Assembly: GCA_045660225.1 (NCBI GenBank)
Contig: JAZRDK010000051.1
Location: forward strand, 1 to 6,918
DNA length: 6,918 nt
Origin: Scatosoma sp045660225
GTDB lineage: Bacteria; Bacillota; Clostridia; Christensenellales; Borkfalkiaceae
Direction: 5' to 3'
Under the pieces are notes generated by a model. That model had not been told where the DNA came from, did not search any database, and was given only the letters and a program-made list of their open reading frames with translations. Below, piece by piece: positions 1 through 6,545 of the stretch; within the stretch, counting starts at the first letter, position 1, and the number at the start of each line of letters is the position of its first letter. Made by a program: the position numbers and the translations under genes.

Positions 1-1
1 C

Positions 2-121
2 AGAACGACATGGCTACGATCCGACTTCGATTTCTGTACGCTTACGAAAATCCACGTCGGCAACACGTGCAGTTGCGACGCGGAAAGTTGTACCTGTTGT
101 GACAGTTTCGAAAGAAAATAA
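2..121 (+). CDS. C-terminal end of a cysteine-rich protein, probably DUF1540 family (partial)
   Basis: This is the last 39 codons of a gene that begins left of the window; the stop is TAA at 119-121. The visible protein contains FCTLTKIHVGNT followed by a cysteine cluster (CSC, then CTCC) and ends DSFERK. This resembles the end of DUF1540 domains, small clostridial proteins with a C-x-(L/A)-x-x-I-x-V-G stretch and later cysteines that suggest metal binding. No function is established for the family. Codon use in this frame (acg, gac, gcg, gaa, aac, ggc) matches the other genes here better than the other two + frames. A strong terminator starts 15 bases after the stop, which supports a gene ending here. 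The family call rests on remembered motif shape over a short fragment, so it is moderate only. Confidence 0.55.
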   Translation, partial: RTTWLRSDFDFCTLTKIHVGNTCSCDAESCTCCDSFERK

Positions 122-136
122 GTCGCATAAACGATT

Positions 137-170
137 GCCCCGACCTTTGCAAGAAGGTCGGGGCTTTTCT
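137..170 (+). terminator. Intrinsic terminator of the upstream gene
   Basis: GCCCCGACCTT (137-147) and AAGGTCGGGGC (154-164) form a perfect 11-bp GC-rich stem with a 6-base loop, followed by TTTTCT. The complementary strand has no T-tract after the hairpin, so it acts rightward. It insulates the DUF1540-like gene from the transporter downstream. Confidence 0.93.
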
Positions 171-180
171 CGTTACATTT

Positions 181-236
181 TATCGAATAGATAAATTTTT
201 ATCGATTTGCGTTAAATCGCTTGCTTTTTATCGATT
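181..236. promoter_or_regulatory. Repeat cluster at the transporter promoter, possible operator
   Basis: Several repeats crowd the promoter. GATAAA-TT-TTTATC is a perfect inverted repeat at 190-203. CGATTT-N5-AAATCG is another at 203-219. TTTTTATCGATT occurs as an exact direct repeat at 196-207 and 225-236, with a third TATCGA core at 181-186. The second inverted repeat ends one base before the -35 element, and the second direct-repeat copy overlaps the -35 and spacer. That placement suits a repressor or activator site. The tract is AT-rich, so chance repeats are possible, and no regulator gene is visible nearby. Confidence 0.35.
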
Positions 237-249
237 GATGGTGTATAAT
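221..249 (+). promoter_or_regulatory. Probable promoter of the EIIC-type transporter
   Basis: TTGCTT (221-226), a 17-base spacer and a perfect TATAAT (244-249). Predicted transcription start is near 256, giving a leader of about 19 bases. The weak -35 suggests that an activator or the nearby repeats may set its strength. The -10 box overlaps the upstream ATG at 248, which rules that ATG out as the start when this promoter is used. Confidence 0.65.
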
Positions 250-274
250 GGTAAAAAACCTACGGAGAGTAGAT

Positions 275-1405
275 ATGCAAACGGTAGAAAAAGTTGGTAT
301 AAAAGCGCGTTTTAAGGCGTATTTGAAGGCACTTCCCAAGCGTTGGTTTATTACGGCGTTTTCGGGCATGGCGCAAGGCTTGTTCGTCACCTTGATTGCC
401 GGTACGATTTTGGCAACGTTTGCCGACAAAGTCATAGGTCTTGACAATTACGTAGGGCGTACGCTGAACACGATTGCATCGATGGCGAAATCGCTTATGG
501 GCGCAGGCATCGGCATCGGGATTGCACACTCGCTCGGCAAAAATAAACTGCTCGTCTACGCGTCGGCGGTGGCAGGGTTTGTCGGCGCGTTTGCCGATAA
601 GCTCATCGTGGGCGTTGCACCGTTTACGACGCTCGCGTTCGGTGCGCCTGGAAACCCTATCGGCGCGTACGTCGTCGTAATGCTTGCAATAGAAATCGTA
701 GAATTGTACGCAGGAAAAACGAAACTCGACATCATTTTAATTCCGCTCGGCGTGATGGTGCTTGCGTTTTTGGGTGTGTACGTTGCCTATCCGTTTATTT
801 GGGCGGTGAACCAGCTGGGCGTATTCATTGCCCTGGCGACGAAGGCGACGCCGTTTGTGATGGGCGTTGTGATAGCGGTTGTGATGGGCGTATTGTTGAC
901 GATGCCAACGTCGTCCGCGGCGATTTGGATTTCCGTTGCGAAATCCGTCGTGGAAGGTGGCGGTGCAAACGCGGAGTATATGCTGATTGCAGGTGGGGCG
1001 GCAACGGTTGGTTGCGCCTGTCATATGGTCGGGTTTGCCGTGGCAAGTTTTAGAGAAAACAAGGTAAGCGGATTGATTGCGCAAGGCGTGGGGACGAGTA
1101 TGCTCCAAATCCCGAATATCATGAAAAAGCCTTTAATTATGTTGCCGATGATACTTTCCAGCGCGGTGTTAGGCCCGCTTTCCACCTGCCTTTTTGAAAT
1201 CAAATGCGGTTTCAACGGCGGGGGTATGGGTACGAGCGGTTTCGTCGGCATTATCGACGCGTTTTCCTACACGACGGGCGCGCTTGGGTGTATCGGCATC
1301 GTACTCTTAATGGTGGTGCTCCCTGCGCTTTTGAACTTGCTTATTTCCGAGTTTATGCGTAAGAAGGGTTGGATACAAGAAGGGGATATGCGCTTGGACG
1401 TATAA
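275..1405 (+). CDS. PTS EIIC-type membrane transporter (PTS_EIIC_2-like)
   Basis: This 376-residue polytopic membrane protein is probably the sugar-translocating IIC component of a phosphotransferase system. After a short basic N-terminus (to about residue 23) come roughly eight to ten hydrophobic segments, several glycine-rich (GAGIGIGIAHSLG near 77-88). The stretch NGGGMGTSGFVGII (about 314-327) and the overall pattern resemble standalone PTS_EIIC_2 proteins. There is no IIA or IIB domain and no adjacent gene for one, so the sugar and phosphoryl donor are unknown and phosphorylation-independent transport cannot be excluded. I chose ATG 275 because GGAGAG (264-269) lies 5 bases upstream. The in-frame ATG at 248 overlaps the promoter -10 box and would add nine residues. 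No strong terminator follows; ddh starts 122 bases downstream from its own promoter. Confidence 0.8.
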   Translation: MQTVEKVGIKARFKAYLKALPKRWFITAFSGMAQGLFVTLIAGTILATFADKVIGLDNYVGRTLNTIASMAKSLMGAGIGIGIAHSLGKNKLLVYASAVAGFVGAFADKLIVGVAPFTTLAFGAPGNPIGAYVVVMLAIEIVELYAGKTKLDIILIPLGVMVLAFLGVYVAYPFIWAVNQLGVFIALATKATPFVMGVVIAVVMGVLLTMPTSSAAIWISVAKSVVEGGGANAEYMLIAGGAATVGCACHMVGFAVASFRENKVSGLIAQGVGTSMLQIPNIMKKPLIMLPMILSSAVLGPLSTCLFEIKCGFNGGGMGTSGFVGIIDAFSYTTGALGCIGIVLLMVVLPALLNLLISEFMRKKGWIQEGDMRLDV

Positions 1406-1468
1406 GCTTTTTGAATACTTCCTATAAAAAATTGTAAAATTTCCCACGCTTTTTTTGCGTATCAGCGC

Positions 1469-1497
1469 TTGAAAAATGCGTCGGCGTGTGCTATAAT
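1469..1497 (+). promoter_or_regulatory. Promoter of ddh with extended -10
   Basis: TTGAAA (1469-1474), a 17-base spacer and TATAAT (1492-1497), with TGC directly before the -10 box (extended -10). Predicted transcription start is near 1504. This excludes the in-frame ATG at 1486 as the ddh start, because it would lie upstream of the transcript. Confidence 0.88.
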
Positions 1498-1527
1498 ATT
1501 AGACAAGCTTATGAAGGGGTAATGAAA

Positions 1528-2511
1528 ATGAGTATTCGTATCGCTATTTACGGTTATGGAAATTTGGGCAAGGGCGTGGAAACGGCGCTTTTGCAAGCGT
1601 CTGATATGAAGGTGGTGGGCGTATTTACAAGACGCGACCCTGCCACGGTAAACACGCTGACGGGAATCCCCGTCTATTCCGCGGACGATATTTATTCGAT
1701 GCAGGACGAAATCGACGTCGTTGTGATTTGCGGTGGCAGTTCAACCGACCTACCTAAACAAACGCCTACCTTGGCGCGCTATTTTAACGTCGTTGACAGT
1801 TTCGATACGCACGCGAATATCCCTAATCACGTAAAAACCGTGTCCGACCAAGCAACGGCGGGCGGTAAAACGGCGTTGGTGTCCGCTGGTTGGGACCCGG
1901 GCATGTTCTCGCTTGCGCGTTTGTATGCGGGCGCGGTTTTGCCCAACGGCAAAGATTATACGTTTTGGGGCAAGGGTGTAAGCCAAGGCCACTCCGACGC
2001 GATTCGTCGTATCGACGGGGTGTTGGATGCAAGACAGTACACGATTCCCGTAGAAAGCGCGTTAGAATCGGTTAGAAGGGGCGAAAATCCCGTTTTCACT
2101 ACCCGTGAAAAGCACAAACGCGAGTGCTTCGTCGTTGCAAAAGAAGGCGCGGATAGGGCGAAAATCGAACGCGAAATCGTAACGATGCCCAACTATTTTG
2201 CCGACTACGATACGACGGTGCATTTCATTTCTTTGGAAGAATTGAAGGAAAAGCACAGCAAACTTCCCCACGGTGGTGTGGTGATAAGAAGTGGCGTTAC
2301 GGGGCTTTCTAACGAGCATAAGCAAACGATAGAATATTCGTTGCGTTTAGATTCTAATGCGGAATTTACGGCGTCCGTACTCGTTGCTTGCGCGCGTGCC
2401 GTGTGCAGGCTTAACGACGAAGGCGTGGTGGGTTGTAAGACGATGTTGGACGTTCCGCCTATCTATTTTTCGGAAAAATCGCGGGACGAACTGATTGCAC
2501 AGTTGTTATAA
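1528..2511 (+). CDS. ddh: meso-diaminopimelate dehydrogenase
   Basis: This 327-residue enzyme catalyses NADPH-dependent reductive amination of tetrahydrodipicolinate to meso-diaminopimelate (EC 1.4.1.16). It bypasses the multi-step acylated DAP routes and supplies lysine and peptidoglycan precursor in the cytoplasm. The Rossmann dinucleotide motif GYGNLGKG is at residues 9-16. TRRDP (34-38) likely contacts the NADP phosphate. Family blocks follow in order: ICGGSSTDLPKQ (67-78), VVDSFDTHANIP (88-99), SAGWDPGMFS (119-128), FWGKGVSQGHSDAIRR (146-161), KHKRECFVVA (195-204) and LPHGG (246-250). They align with remembered Corynebacterium glutamicum Ddh across the whole length, which is normal for the family. 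ATG 1528 has AAGGGG (1514-1519) 8 bases upstream. ATG 1522 is too close to that site and ATG 1486 lies before the promoter start point. The gene looks intact and monocistronic. Confidence 0.96.
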   Translation: MSIRIAIYGYGNLGKGVETALLQASDMKVVGVFTRRDPATVNTLTGIPVYSADDIYSMQDEIDVVVICGGSSTDLPKQTPTLARYFNVVDSFDTHANIPNHVKTVSDQATAGGKTALVSAGWDPGMFSLARLYAGAVLPNGKDYTFWGKGVSQGHSDAIRRIDGVLDARQYTIPVESALESVRRGENPVFTTREKHKRECFVVAKEGADRAKIEREIVTMPNYFADYDTTVHFISLEELKEKHSKLPHGGVVIRSGVTGLSNEHKQTIEYSLRLDSNAEFTASVLVACARAVCRLNDEGVVGCKTMLDVPPIYFSEKSRDELIAQLL

Positions 2512-2528
2512 AAACGTAAATAAAAATA

Positions 2529-2569
2529 GGGCAGGGATGCGTCGACGCATCCCTGCCCCTTTGTTTTTT
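2529..2569. terminator. Bidirectional terminator between ddh and the YwaF-like gene
   Basis: Bases 2529-2558 are a perfect 30-base palindrome (arm GGGCAGGGATGCG, centre TCGA). On the + strand it is followed by CTTTGTTTTTT (2559-2569). On the - strand the hairpin is followed by TATTTTTATTT. It sits between two convergent genes, 17 bases after the ddh stop and 13 bases past the end of the leftward gene, so it probably ends both transcripts. Confidence 0.93.
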
Positions 2570-2571
2570 GG

Positions 2572-3408
2572 TTATTCTTGCACGTGGTCTTCTGCTACGG
2601 GCAATTCCGTTTGTTCGCGTTTGCGTTTTTTGTGAGCCTTGATTTGTGGAATAATTTGCGGTAGAGAGATAAGGAAAAACAACACCGCCAAAATGCCGAC
2701 GTACAGGACAAGGCGCACCCAAATGTTTTGGGGCAGGATATTCGCAATCGAATCGCCCGACGTACCGCTTGCAAGGTACATAAAGTTTGCGTTTTCAATG
2801 TTTATGTTGGCGATAATTGCCAAAACGCACAACGCGCCGAGCAACGCGACGGGTTTATACGTTTTCTTGTAATCCGCCCTAAACCCGTGTACGAATATCA
2901 TATAGAACACCGCGTATATGGGGAGTAAGTGTTCAGTCCAAAATTGATAATATCTTGCGTAGGTAGGGCCCGTGTAGGTAATAACGGCAGGCGTAAACAG
3001 GGGGATTGCGCCCAAGGTCAAGGCGACGTAAAAGCATATATCGAAAAGGTGCTTACTCTTTTTCATCAACATAAACGCCGATATGTACGCCGTCCACTCG
3101 CACACCTGCAAAGGGAGATAGGTCAACATCGGGTCAAGCTGTGACGCGCCCCCGTTGCCGACGTACAACAGTCGCCAGTAGTAGAAGGCTTCGTTCAAAA
3201 TCAACACTGCGCCTAAGATAAAGCGAAACGCTTCTTCGCCCTTCCAAACCCTAATTTTTGCGCGCAGGAAATAGGTGAGAAGGATTGCCGTCAACAAGAC
3301 GACGATGGGAAGTAAATGCGCCAACGAAAATTCTTCAAAAACGGGCGTAAGGCTGTATCCGAAAAATCCTTCGTGGTAGTATTCGTAAACGTAATTTTGC
3401 GTGGACAT
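2572..3408 (-). CDS. YwaF/TIGR02206 family integral membrane protein (TMEM164-like)
   Basis: This 278-residue protein has about six to seven membrane segments (roughly 31-48, 63-82, 95-117, 122-140, 158-176, 185-203, 228-252) and a basic cytosolic-type tail (KAHKKRKREQ near 258-267). The fold pattern matches the TIGR02206/YwaF family: LPLQVCEW around residues 98-105, a central WTEHLLPIYA block around 157-166, and NANFMYL around 206-212 before the last long helix. The bacterial family has no settled function. Human TMEM164, a distant relative, is reported as an acyltransferase using a cysteine and a histidine; C103 and H160 here could be the counterparts, which is inference. AAGGAGA lies 5 bases upstream of ATG 3408. 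The gene has its own promoter and shares a terminator with ddh, so it is monocistronic. Confidence 0.82.
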   Translation of the reverse strand: MSTQNYVYEYYHEGFFGYSLTPVFEEFSLAHLLPIVVLLTAILLTYFLRAKIRVWKGEEAFRFILGAVLILNEAFYYWRLLYVGNGGASQLDPMLTYLPLQVCEWTAYISAFMLMKKSKHLFDICFYVALTLGAIPLFTPAVITYTGPTYARYYQFWTEHLLPIYAVFYMIFVHGFRADYKKTYKPVALLGALCVLAIIANINIENANFMYLASGTSGDSIANILPQNIWVRLVLYVGILAVLFFLISLPQIIPQIKAHKKRKREQTELPVAEDHVQE

Positions 3409-3459
3409 ACGATTCTCCTTGCGTGTTTTTTAGCGTTTTATTGTGCCCTAATTGTACCT

Positions 3460-3488
3460 ATTATACACCAAAGCGCAAGCTTTGTCAA
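3460..3488 (-). promoter_or_regulatory. Perfect-consensus promoter of the YwaF-like gene
   Basis: On the - strand, TTGACA (3488-3483), a 17-base spacer and TATAAT (3465-3460). All twelve consensus positions match with ideal spacing. Predicted start is near 3453, giving a leader of about 45 bases. This points to constitutive, fairly strong transcription by the housekeeping sigma factor. Confidence 0.93.
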
Positions 3489-3490
3489 GG

Positions 3491-3525
3491 CGAAAAACAA
3501 AATTCCGCCCCATGCATGGGGCGGA
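3491..3525 (-). terminator. Intrinsic terminator of the rqcP-ispDF-radA operon
   Basis: Bases 3504-3525 are a perfect 22-base palindrome (arm TCCGCCCCATG) with no built-in loop, so the central bases must open. On the - strand it is followed by ATTTTGTTTTTCG. It lies 15 bases beyond the radA stop and ends just before the promoter of the next leftward gene, cleanly separating the two transcripts. Confidence 0.9.
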
Positions 3526-3540
3526 TAGACGAATTGCCGA

Positions 3541-4962
3541 TTATTCCGTTTTATCCAAGCCGTCTTTTTGCGCCGTTCTAAGACCCAGCGCCTTTATCAT
3601 TTGTCCGACGTATTGTACGGGCACAAGCTCGATTTTGTCTTTGTATTTTTCGCAGGATTTCATATTCTTTGCCGGCAAAACGACGCGCTTAAATCCCGTT
3701 TTTATGCACTCGTTGACACGCTTTTCCGCGTAGTGCACGCCACGCACTTCGCCCGTCAAACCGACTTCGCCAAACAATGCGGTGTGCTTGTCGATAGGCA
3801 CGTCCAACGACGCGCTTGCCAAGGCGGAACAGATGGCAAGGTCAACCGACGGCTCGTCCAAACGAATACCGCCCATGGCGTTGATATACACGTCCGAATT
3901 AAAGAAGGGGATAGCGCACCGTTTTTCCAAAACGGCAATCAAAACCACCAACTTATTATAATCGACGCCCAAGCTCATACGGCGCGGTTGCCCGTACGCC
4001 GTGCGCGAAATCAGCGTATGAATTTCCACGTTCATACAACGGTTTCCGCTTTGCGACGGCGTAACCGTCGAGCCTGCCGAAAGTCCGCGCGTTTCGCTTA
4101 AAAACAGGCTGGAATAATCGCTTACGCTAAGCAACCCTTTTTCCGTCATCTCAAACACGCCTACTTCCTGTGCTGAGCCGAAACGGTTTTTCACCGCGCG
4201 AAGTAAACGGAAATTGTCTTCTTGTTGCCCTTCGAAATACAACACGGTGTCCATAATATGTTCCAGCACCTTCGGGCCTGCCAGCGAGCCTTCCTTCGTG
4301 ACGTGTCCGATGATAAAAAACGTGACGTTGTTCGTTTTTGCAATCCGCATCAGTTTCGACGCGCACTCGCGTACCTGTCCAACCGAGCCTGCCGACGACG
4401 ATAAACTCTCCGTATAAATCGCCTGCACGGAGTCGATAACGACGAACTTTGCGTTGCCAAGCGACGCTTCTACGTCTTCCAAGCACGTTTCGTTGAGAAG
4501 GAGCAAATTATCCGAAGTAAGCCCCAACCGTTCGCAACGCATTTTGACTTGTGAACAGCTTTCTTCCGCGGAAACGTATAAAGTGGGCTCGGCTTGCGTG
4601 GACGCCAAATACGCCGCCACCTGCGTCAAAAGGGTGGATTTCCCGATGCCGGGGTCACCGCCAAGGAGCACGAGCGAGCCGGGTACGATGCCACCGCCCA
4701 AAACGGTGTCAAACTCGTGGATACCGCTCTTTACGCGTTCGAATTTTTCATAACCGACCTTCGATAAAGGCAGGGCGCGCGTTTTCATCTCGGACACGCC
4801 CCTGCGAAAATCGTTTTTTTGCGGTTCGGCGGTGCGTATAAGTTCTTCTTGCAAAGTGTTAAATTCGCCACAGTCGGGACACCTGCCCAACCATTTCAAT
4901 GTCGTAAATCCGCAGGTTGTACAAACGAACTGGCTGGTGGGGGATTTGCTTTTCGATGCCAT
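3541..4962 (-). CDS. radA: DNA repair/recombination protein RadA (Sms)
   Basis: This 473-residue RecA-like ATPase processes recombination intermediates by driving branch migration and unwinding of D-loops in the cytoplasm. An N-terminal C4 zinc finger has C14, C17, C28 and C31 (CTTCG and CPDCG). Walker A is GDPGIGKST (102-110), Walker B is FVVIDS with D177, and the RadA-specific KNRFG motif is at 258-262. The C-terminal Lon-protease-like domain includes GQPRRMSLGVDYNKL (324-338) and GEVGLTGEVR (398-407). Length is close to the usual 450-460. The start ATG shares one base with the ispDF stop (TAATG), and only a weak GGGGGT precedes it, so translation is probably coupled to ispDF. In Bacillus radA also lies near ispD and ispF, but with disA and yacL between; those are missing here. 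The gene looks intact. Confidence 0.97.
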   Translation of the reverse strand: MASKSKSPTSQFVCTTCGFTTLKWLGRCPDCGEFNTLQEELIRTAEPQKNDFRRGVSEMKTRALPLSKVGYEKFERVKSGIHEFDTVLGGGIVPGSLVLLGGDPGIGKSTLLTQVAAYLASTQAEPTLYVSAEESCSQVKMRCERLGLTSDNLLLLNETCLEDVEASLGNAKFVVIDSVQAIYTESLSSSAGSVGQVRECASKLMRIAKTNNVTFFIIGHVTKEGSLAGPKVLEHIMDTVLYFEGQQEDNFRLLRAVKNRFGSAQEVGVFEMTEKGLLSVSDYSSLFLSETRGLSAGSTVTPSQSGNRCMNVEIHTLISRTAYGQPRRMSLGVDYNKLVVLIAVLEKRCAIPFFNSDVYINAMGGIRLDEPSVDLAICSALASASLDVPIDKHTALFGEVGLTGEVRGVHYAEKRVNECIKTGFKRVVLPAKNMKSCEKYKDKIELVPVQYVGQMIKALGLRTAQKDGLDKTE

Positions 4963-6104
4963 TATTTATACCCCCGTACGGACGCGTACGCGTACACGGT
5001 AATGCCTTTGCCTTCGCCGACGTAACCCAAACCTTCGTTTGTGCCGGCGCTAATCCCCACCGCCGTCGGGTCGATTTTCAGCGCGCCTGCGACGTTGTTT
5101 TTCATTTCGTCGATATGTTTTGCAAGGCGCGGTTTTTCCGCCTGCACGGCAATCGAAACGTTGACGGGAAAAAGCCCGTTTTCCGCAAGCAATTCTACGA
5201 CGCGGTGCAACATTTTCATCGAGTTCGCGTCCTTCCATTTTTCGTCCGTGTCAGGGAAATAGTGTCCGATGTCTTTCAATCCTGCGGACGAAAGCAGGGC
5301 GTCCATCAACGCGTGCACGACTACGTCGCCGTCGCTATGCGCAATAAGCCCCGTTTCGGATGCAACGTTTACGCCACCAAGCCTGACGAAATTTTGCGCT
5401 TTTCCAAATGCGTGCGTGTCCACGCCAAAGCCTACCCTAACGGGTGAGAAGAAGTCTTCAGGGTGTGTAAGTTTCACGTTTTCGCGCGCGCCGTCGCAGT
5501 AGACGGGCGCACCGCAGTAGTCAGCGAATACGGACGAATCGTCGGTGTAGGAAAGGGACGAAACCTTCGCTTTTTCCATCGCTTGCGCGTATGCGAAGGT
5601 AATGTTTTCACGATAAAAACCCTGCGGTGTTTGTATTTGACGGAGCGCGTTTCTGTCGGGTACGTCCACGATTCTATCCTTGGAAACGACGGCAATCGTA
5701 TCCGTGCAAGAAATGGAACAAATACCGCTTCCTTTCGTTTTGACGCTGTGGATACAGCCTTCGATGACGGCGCGCGTTACAAACGGTCTTGCGCCGTCGT
5801 GAATCAGGACGACGTCCTTGGTTGCGCTTTGCAGGGCGTTGAAAACGGATTCCGTACGCGTGTTTCCGCCGAGCACGACGCTCGTGCGAGGAAAACGACT
5901 GCAAAGGGCGGAAATTTCGTCGAAGTCTTCCTTAGAACTTGCGACGATGATTTCGTCAACGGCAGGAAAATCGAACGCGGAAATTGCCTTTTCAAGCGCG
6001 GTTGCGCCCAGGAAGGGGACGAGAAGTTTGTTCTTCTCAAACCCGGCGCGCGCGCCTTTGCCTGCCGAACAAATAATGGCGGTTACGGAAATTCTCTCAC
6101 TCAT
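4962..6104 (-). CDS. ispDF: Bifunctional IspD/IspF enzyme of the MEP isoprenoid pathway
   Basis: This 380-residue fusion carries two non-consecutive MEP-pathway steps. The N-terminal half (1-217) is 2-C-methyl-D-erythritol 4-phosphate cytidylyltransferase: ICSAGKGARAGFEKNKLL (11-28), GGNTRTESV (79-87), HDGARPFV (102-109), QTPQGF (158-163), TDDSS (187-191) and ENVKLTHPEDF (208-218). K26, R151 and K211 fit the catalytic lysine, arginine and lysine. The C-terminal part (222-380) is 2-C-methyl-D-erythritol 2,4-cyclodiphosphate synthase: GFGVDTHAFG (225-234), AHSDGDVVVHALMDALL (255-271), FPDTD (283-287) and TNEGLGYVGEGKGI (355-368). D229, H231 and H256 are the metal ligands. The linker is only a few residues. 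ATG 6104 is the start: GAGGTG lies 5 bases upstream and it overlaps the rqcP stop as ATGA. The frame stays open upstream to 6278, but that extension only reads through rqcP. Confidence 0.96.
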   Translation of the reverse strand: MSERISVTAIICSAGKGARAGFEKNKLLVPFLGATALEKAISAFDFPAVDEIIVASSKEDFDEISALCSRFPRTSVVLGGNTRTESVFNALQSATKDVVLIHDGARPFVTRAVIEGCIHSVKTKGSGICSISCTDTIAVVSKDRIVDVPDRNALRQIQTPQGFYRENITFAYAQAMEKAKVSSLSYTDDSSVFADYCGAPVYCDGARENVKLTHPEDFFSPVRVGFGVDTHAFGKAQNFVRLGGVNVASETGLIAHSDGDVVVHALMDALLSSAGLKDIGHYFPDTDEKWKDANSMKMLHRVVELLAENGLFPVNVSIAVQAEKPRLAKHIDEMKNNVAGALKIDPTAVGISAGTNEGLGYVGEGKGITVYAYASVRGYK

Positions 6105-6343
6105 AAAATCACCTCGTACAACGTTTGTGCTTCTTCTTTTTTTACCGTTTCTTTGACGTTTAAGACACGAAATTTCAGCGACCCCGAAGCGTATAAAATT
6201 TCCACTTCGTCGCCGATTTTTATTTTGTGTGACGGTTTGGCTGGTTTGCCGTTGATAACCACCTTGTCTTCCGTGCACGCTTCCTGTGCGACGGTGCGCC
6301 GTTTTAGGATACGCGAAACCTTGAGAAATTTGTCGATTCTCAT
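6101..6343 (-). CDS. rqcP: S4-domain RNA-binding protein RqcP (YabO/Hsp15-like)
   Basis: This 80-residue protein is an S4-domain factor that, in Firmicutes, binds the obstructed 50S subunit with RqcH and P-site tRNA and supports alanine tailing of stalled nascent chains. The sequence opens MRIDKFLKVSRILKRRT, the basic S4 helix pair, followed by VVINGKPAKPSHKIKIGDEVEI (about residues 28-49, the S4 beta turn), then KKEEAQTLYEVIL at the end. Length and sequence match remembered B. subtilis YabO end to end. AAAGGAG (6355-6349) lies 5 bases before ATG 6343. It is first in the operon, and its TGA overlaps the ispDF ATG by 4 bases, so the two are likely translationally coupled. In B. subtilis it sits among yabN, yabP and divIC instead. 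Hsp15/HslR is the nearest alternative, but the length and C-terminus favour RqcP. Confidence 0.92.
   Translation of the reverse strand: MRIDKFLKVSRILKRRTVAQEACTEDKVVINGKPAKPSHKIKIGDEVEILYASGSLKFRVLNVKETVKKEEAQTLYEVIL
6108..6115 (-). promoter_or_regulatory. Ribosome binding site deciding the ispDF start
   Basis: GAGGTGAT on the - strand lies inside the last codons of rqcP, 5 bases (measured from GAGGTG) before ATG 6104. It fixes the ispDF start within a longer open frame and allows new initiation as well as coupling through the ATGA overlap. Confidence 0.85.
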
Positions 6344-6403
6344 AAAAACTCCTTTCGAAATTCCAAATTTTTCAAAAAACTTTTCAATTCAGGAAAAAAA
6401 CGC

Positions 6404-6432
6404 TTGACATCTTTTTTCGGGGCGGATATAAT
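6404..6432 (+). promoter_or_regulatory. Perfect-consensus promoter of rpoB
   Basis: TTGACA (6404-6409), a 17-base spacer and TATAAT (6427-6432): all twelve consensus bases with ideal spacing. Predicted start is near 6439, about 260 bases before the rpoB ATG. Such a strong site suits the RNA polymerase beta subunit and implies that control may act after initiation, in the leader. Confidence 0.93.
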
Positions 6433-6545
6433 TAGATAATGTATCATTATGCTTTATGATGGCGTAATGCCGTCCCAAGAAGGTTTTTTTCGGGGAAAAA
6501 CCCCTGAAAAATCACCAAAAAAGGCGGTTTTTGCGGTAAAAAACC

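Noticed and set aside
248..274. Nine-residue N-terminal extension of the transporter (ATG 248)
   Set aside because: The ATG overlaps the promoter TATAAT and lies before the predicted transcript start, whereas ATG 275 has a good ribosome binding site.
1446..1460. ACGC-T7-GCGT as a terminator after the transporter
   Set aside because: The stem has only four pairs, the T-run is in the loop and no T-tract follows. Some readthrough into ddh is possible.
1486..1527. Fourteen-residue N-terminal extension of Ddh (ATG 1486)
   Set aside because: It lies upstream of the predicted transcription start, and family members begin at the I-x-x-Y-G-x-G-N-L-G segment.
4962..6278. A 438-residue version of IspDF starting at 6278
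   Set aside because: The first 58 residues are the rqcP gene read in another frame. ATG 6104 has its own ribosome binding site and the ATGA overlap.
5463..6407. A 314-codon open frame on the + strand, antisense to ispDF and rqcP
   Set aside because: It lacks family resemblance, has arginine- and cysteine-heavy composition and lies opposite two certain genes. It is a by-product of codon bias, as are the 177- and 176-codon frames opposite radA and ispDF.
6482..6545. A classical transcription attenuator or known riboswitch upstream of rpoB
   Set aside because: No hairpin there is followed by a + strand T-run, and I recognise no conserved riboswitch core.
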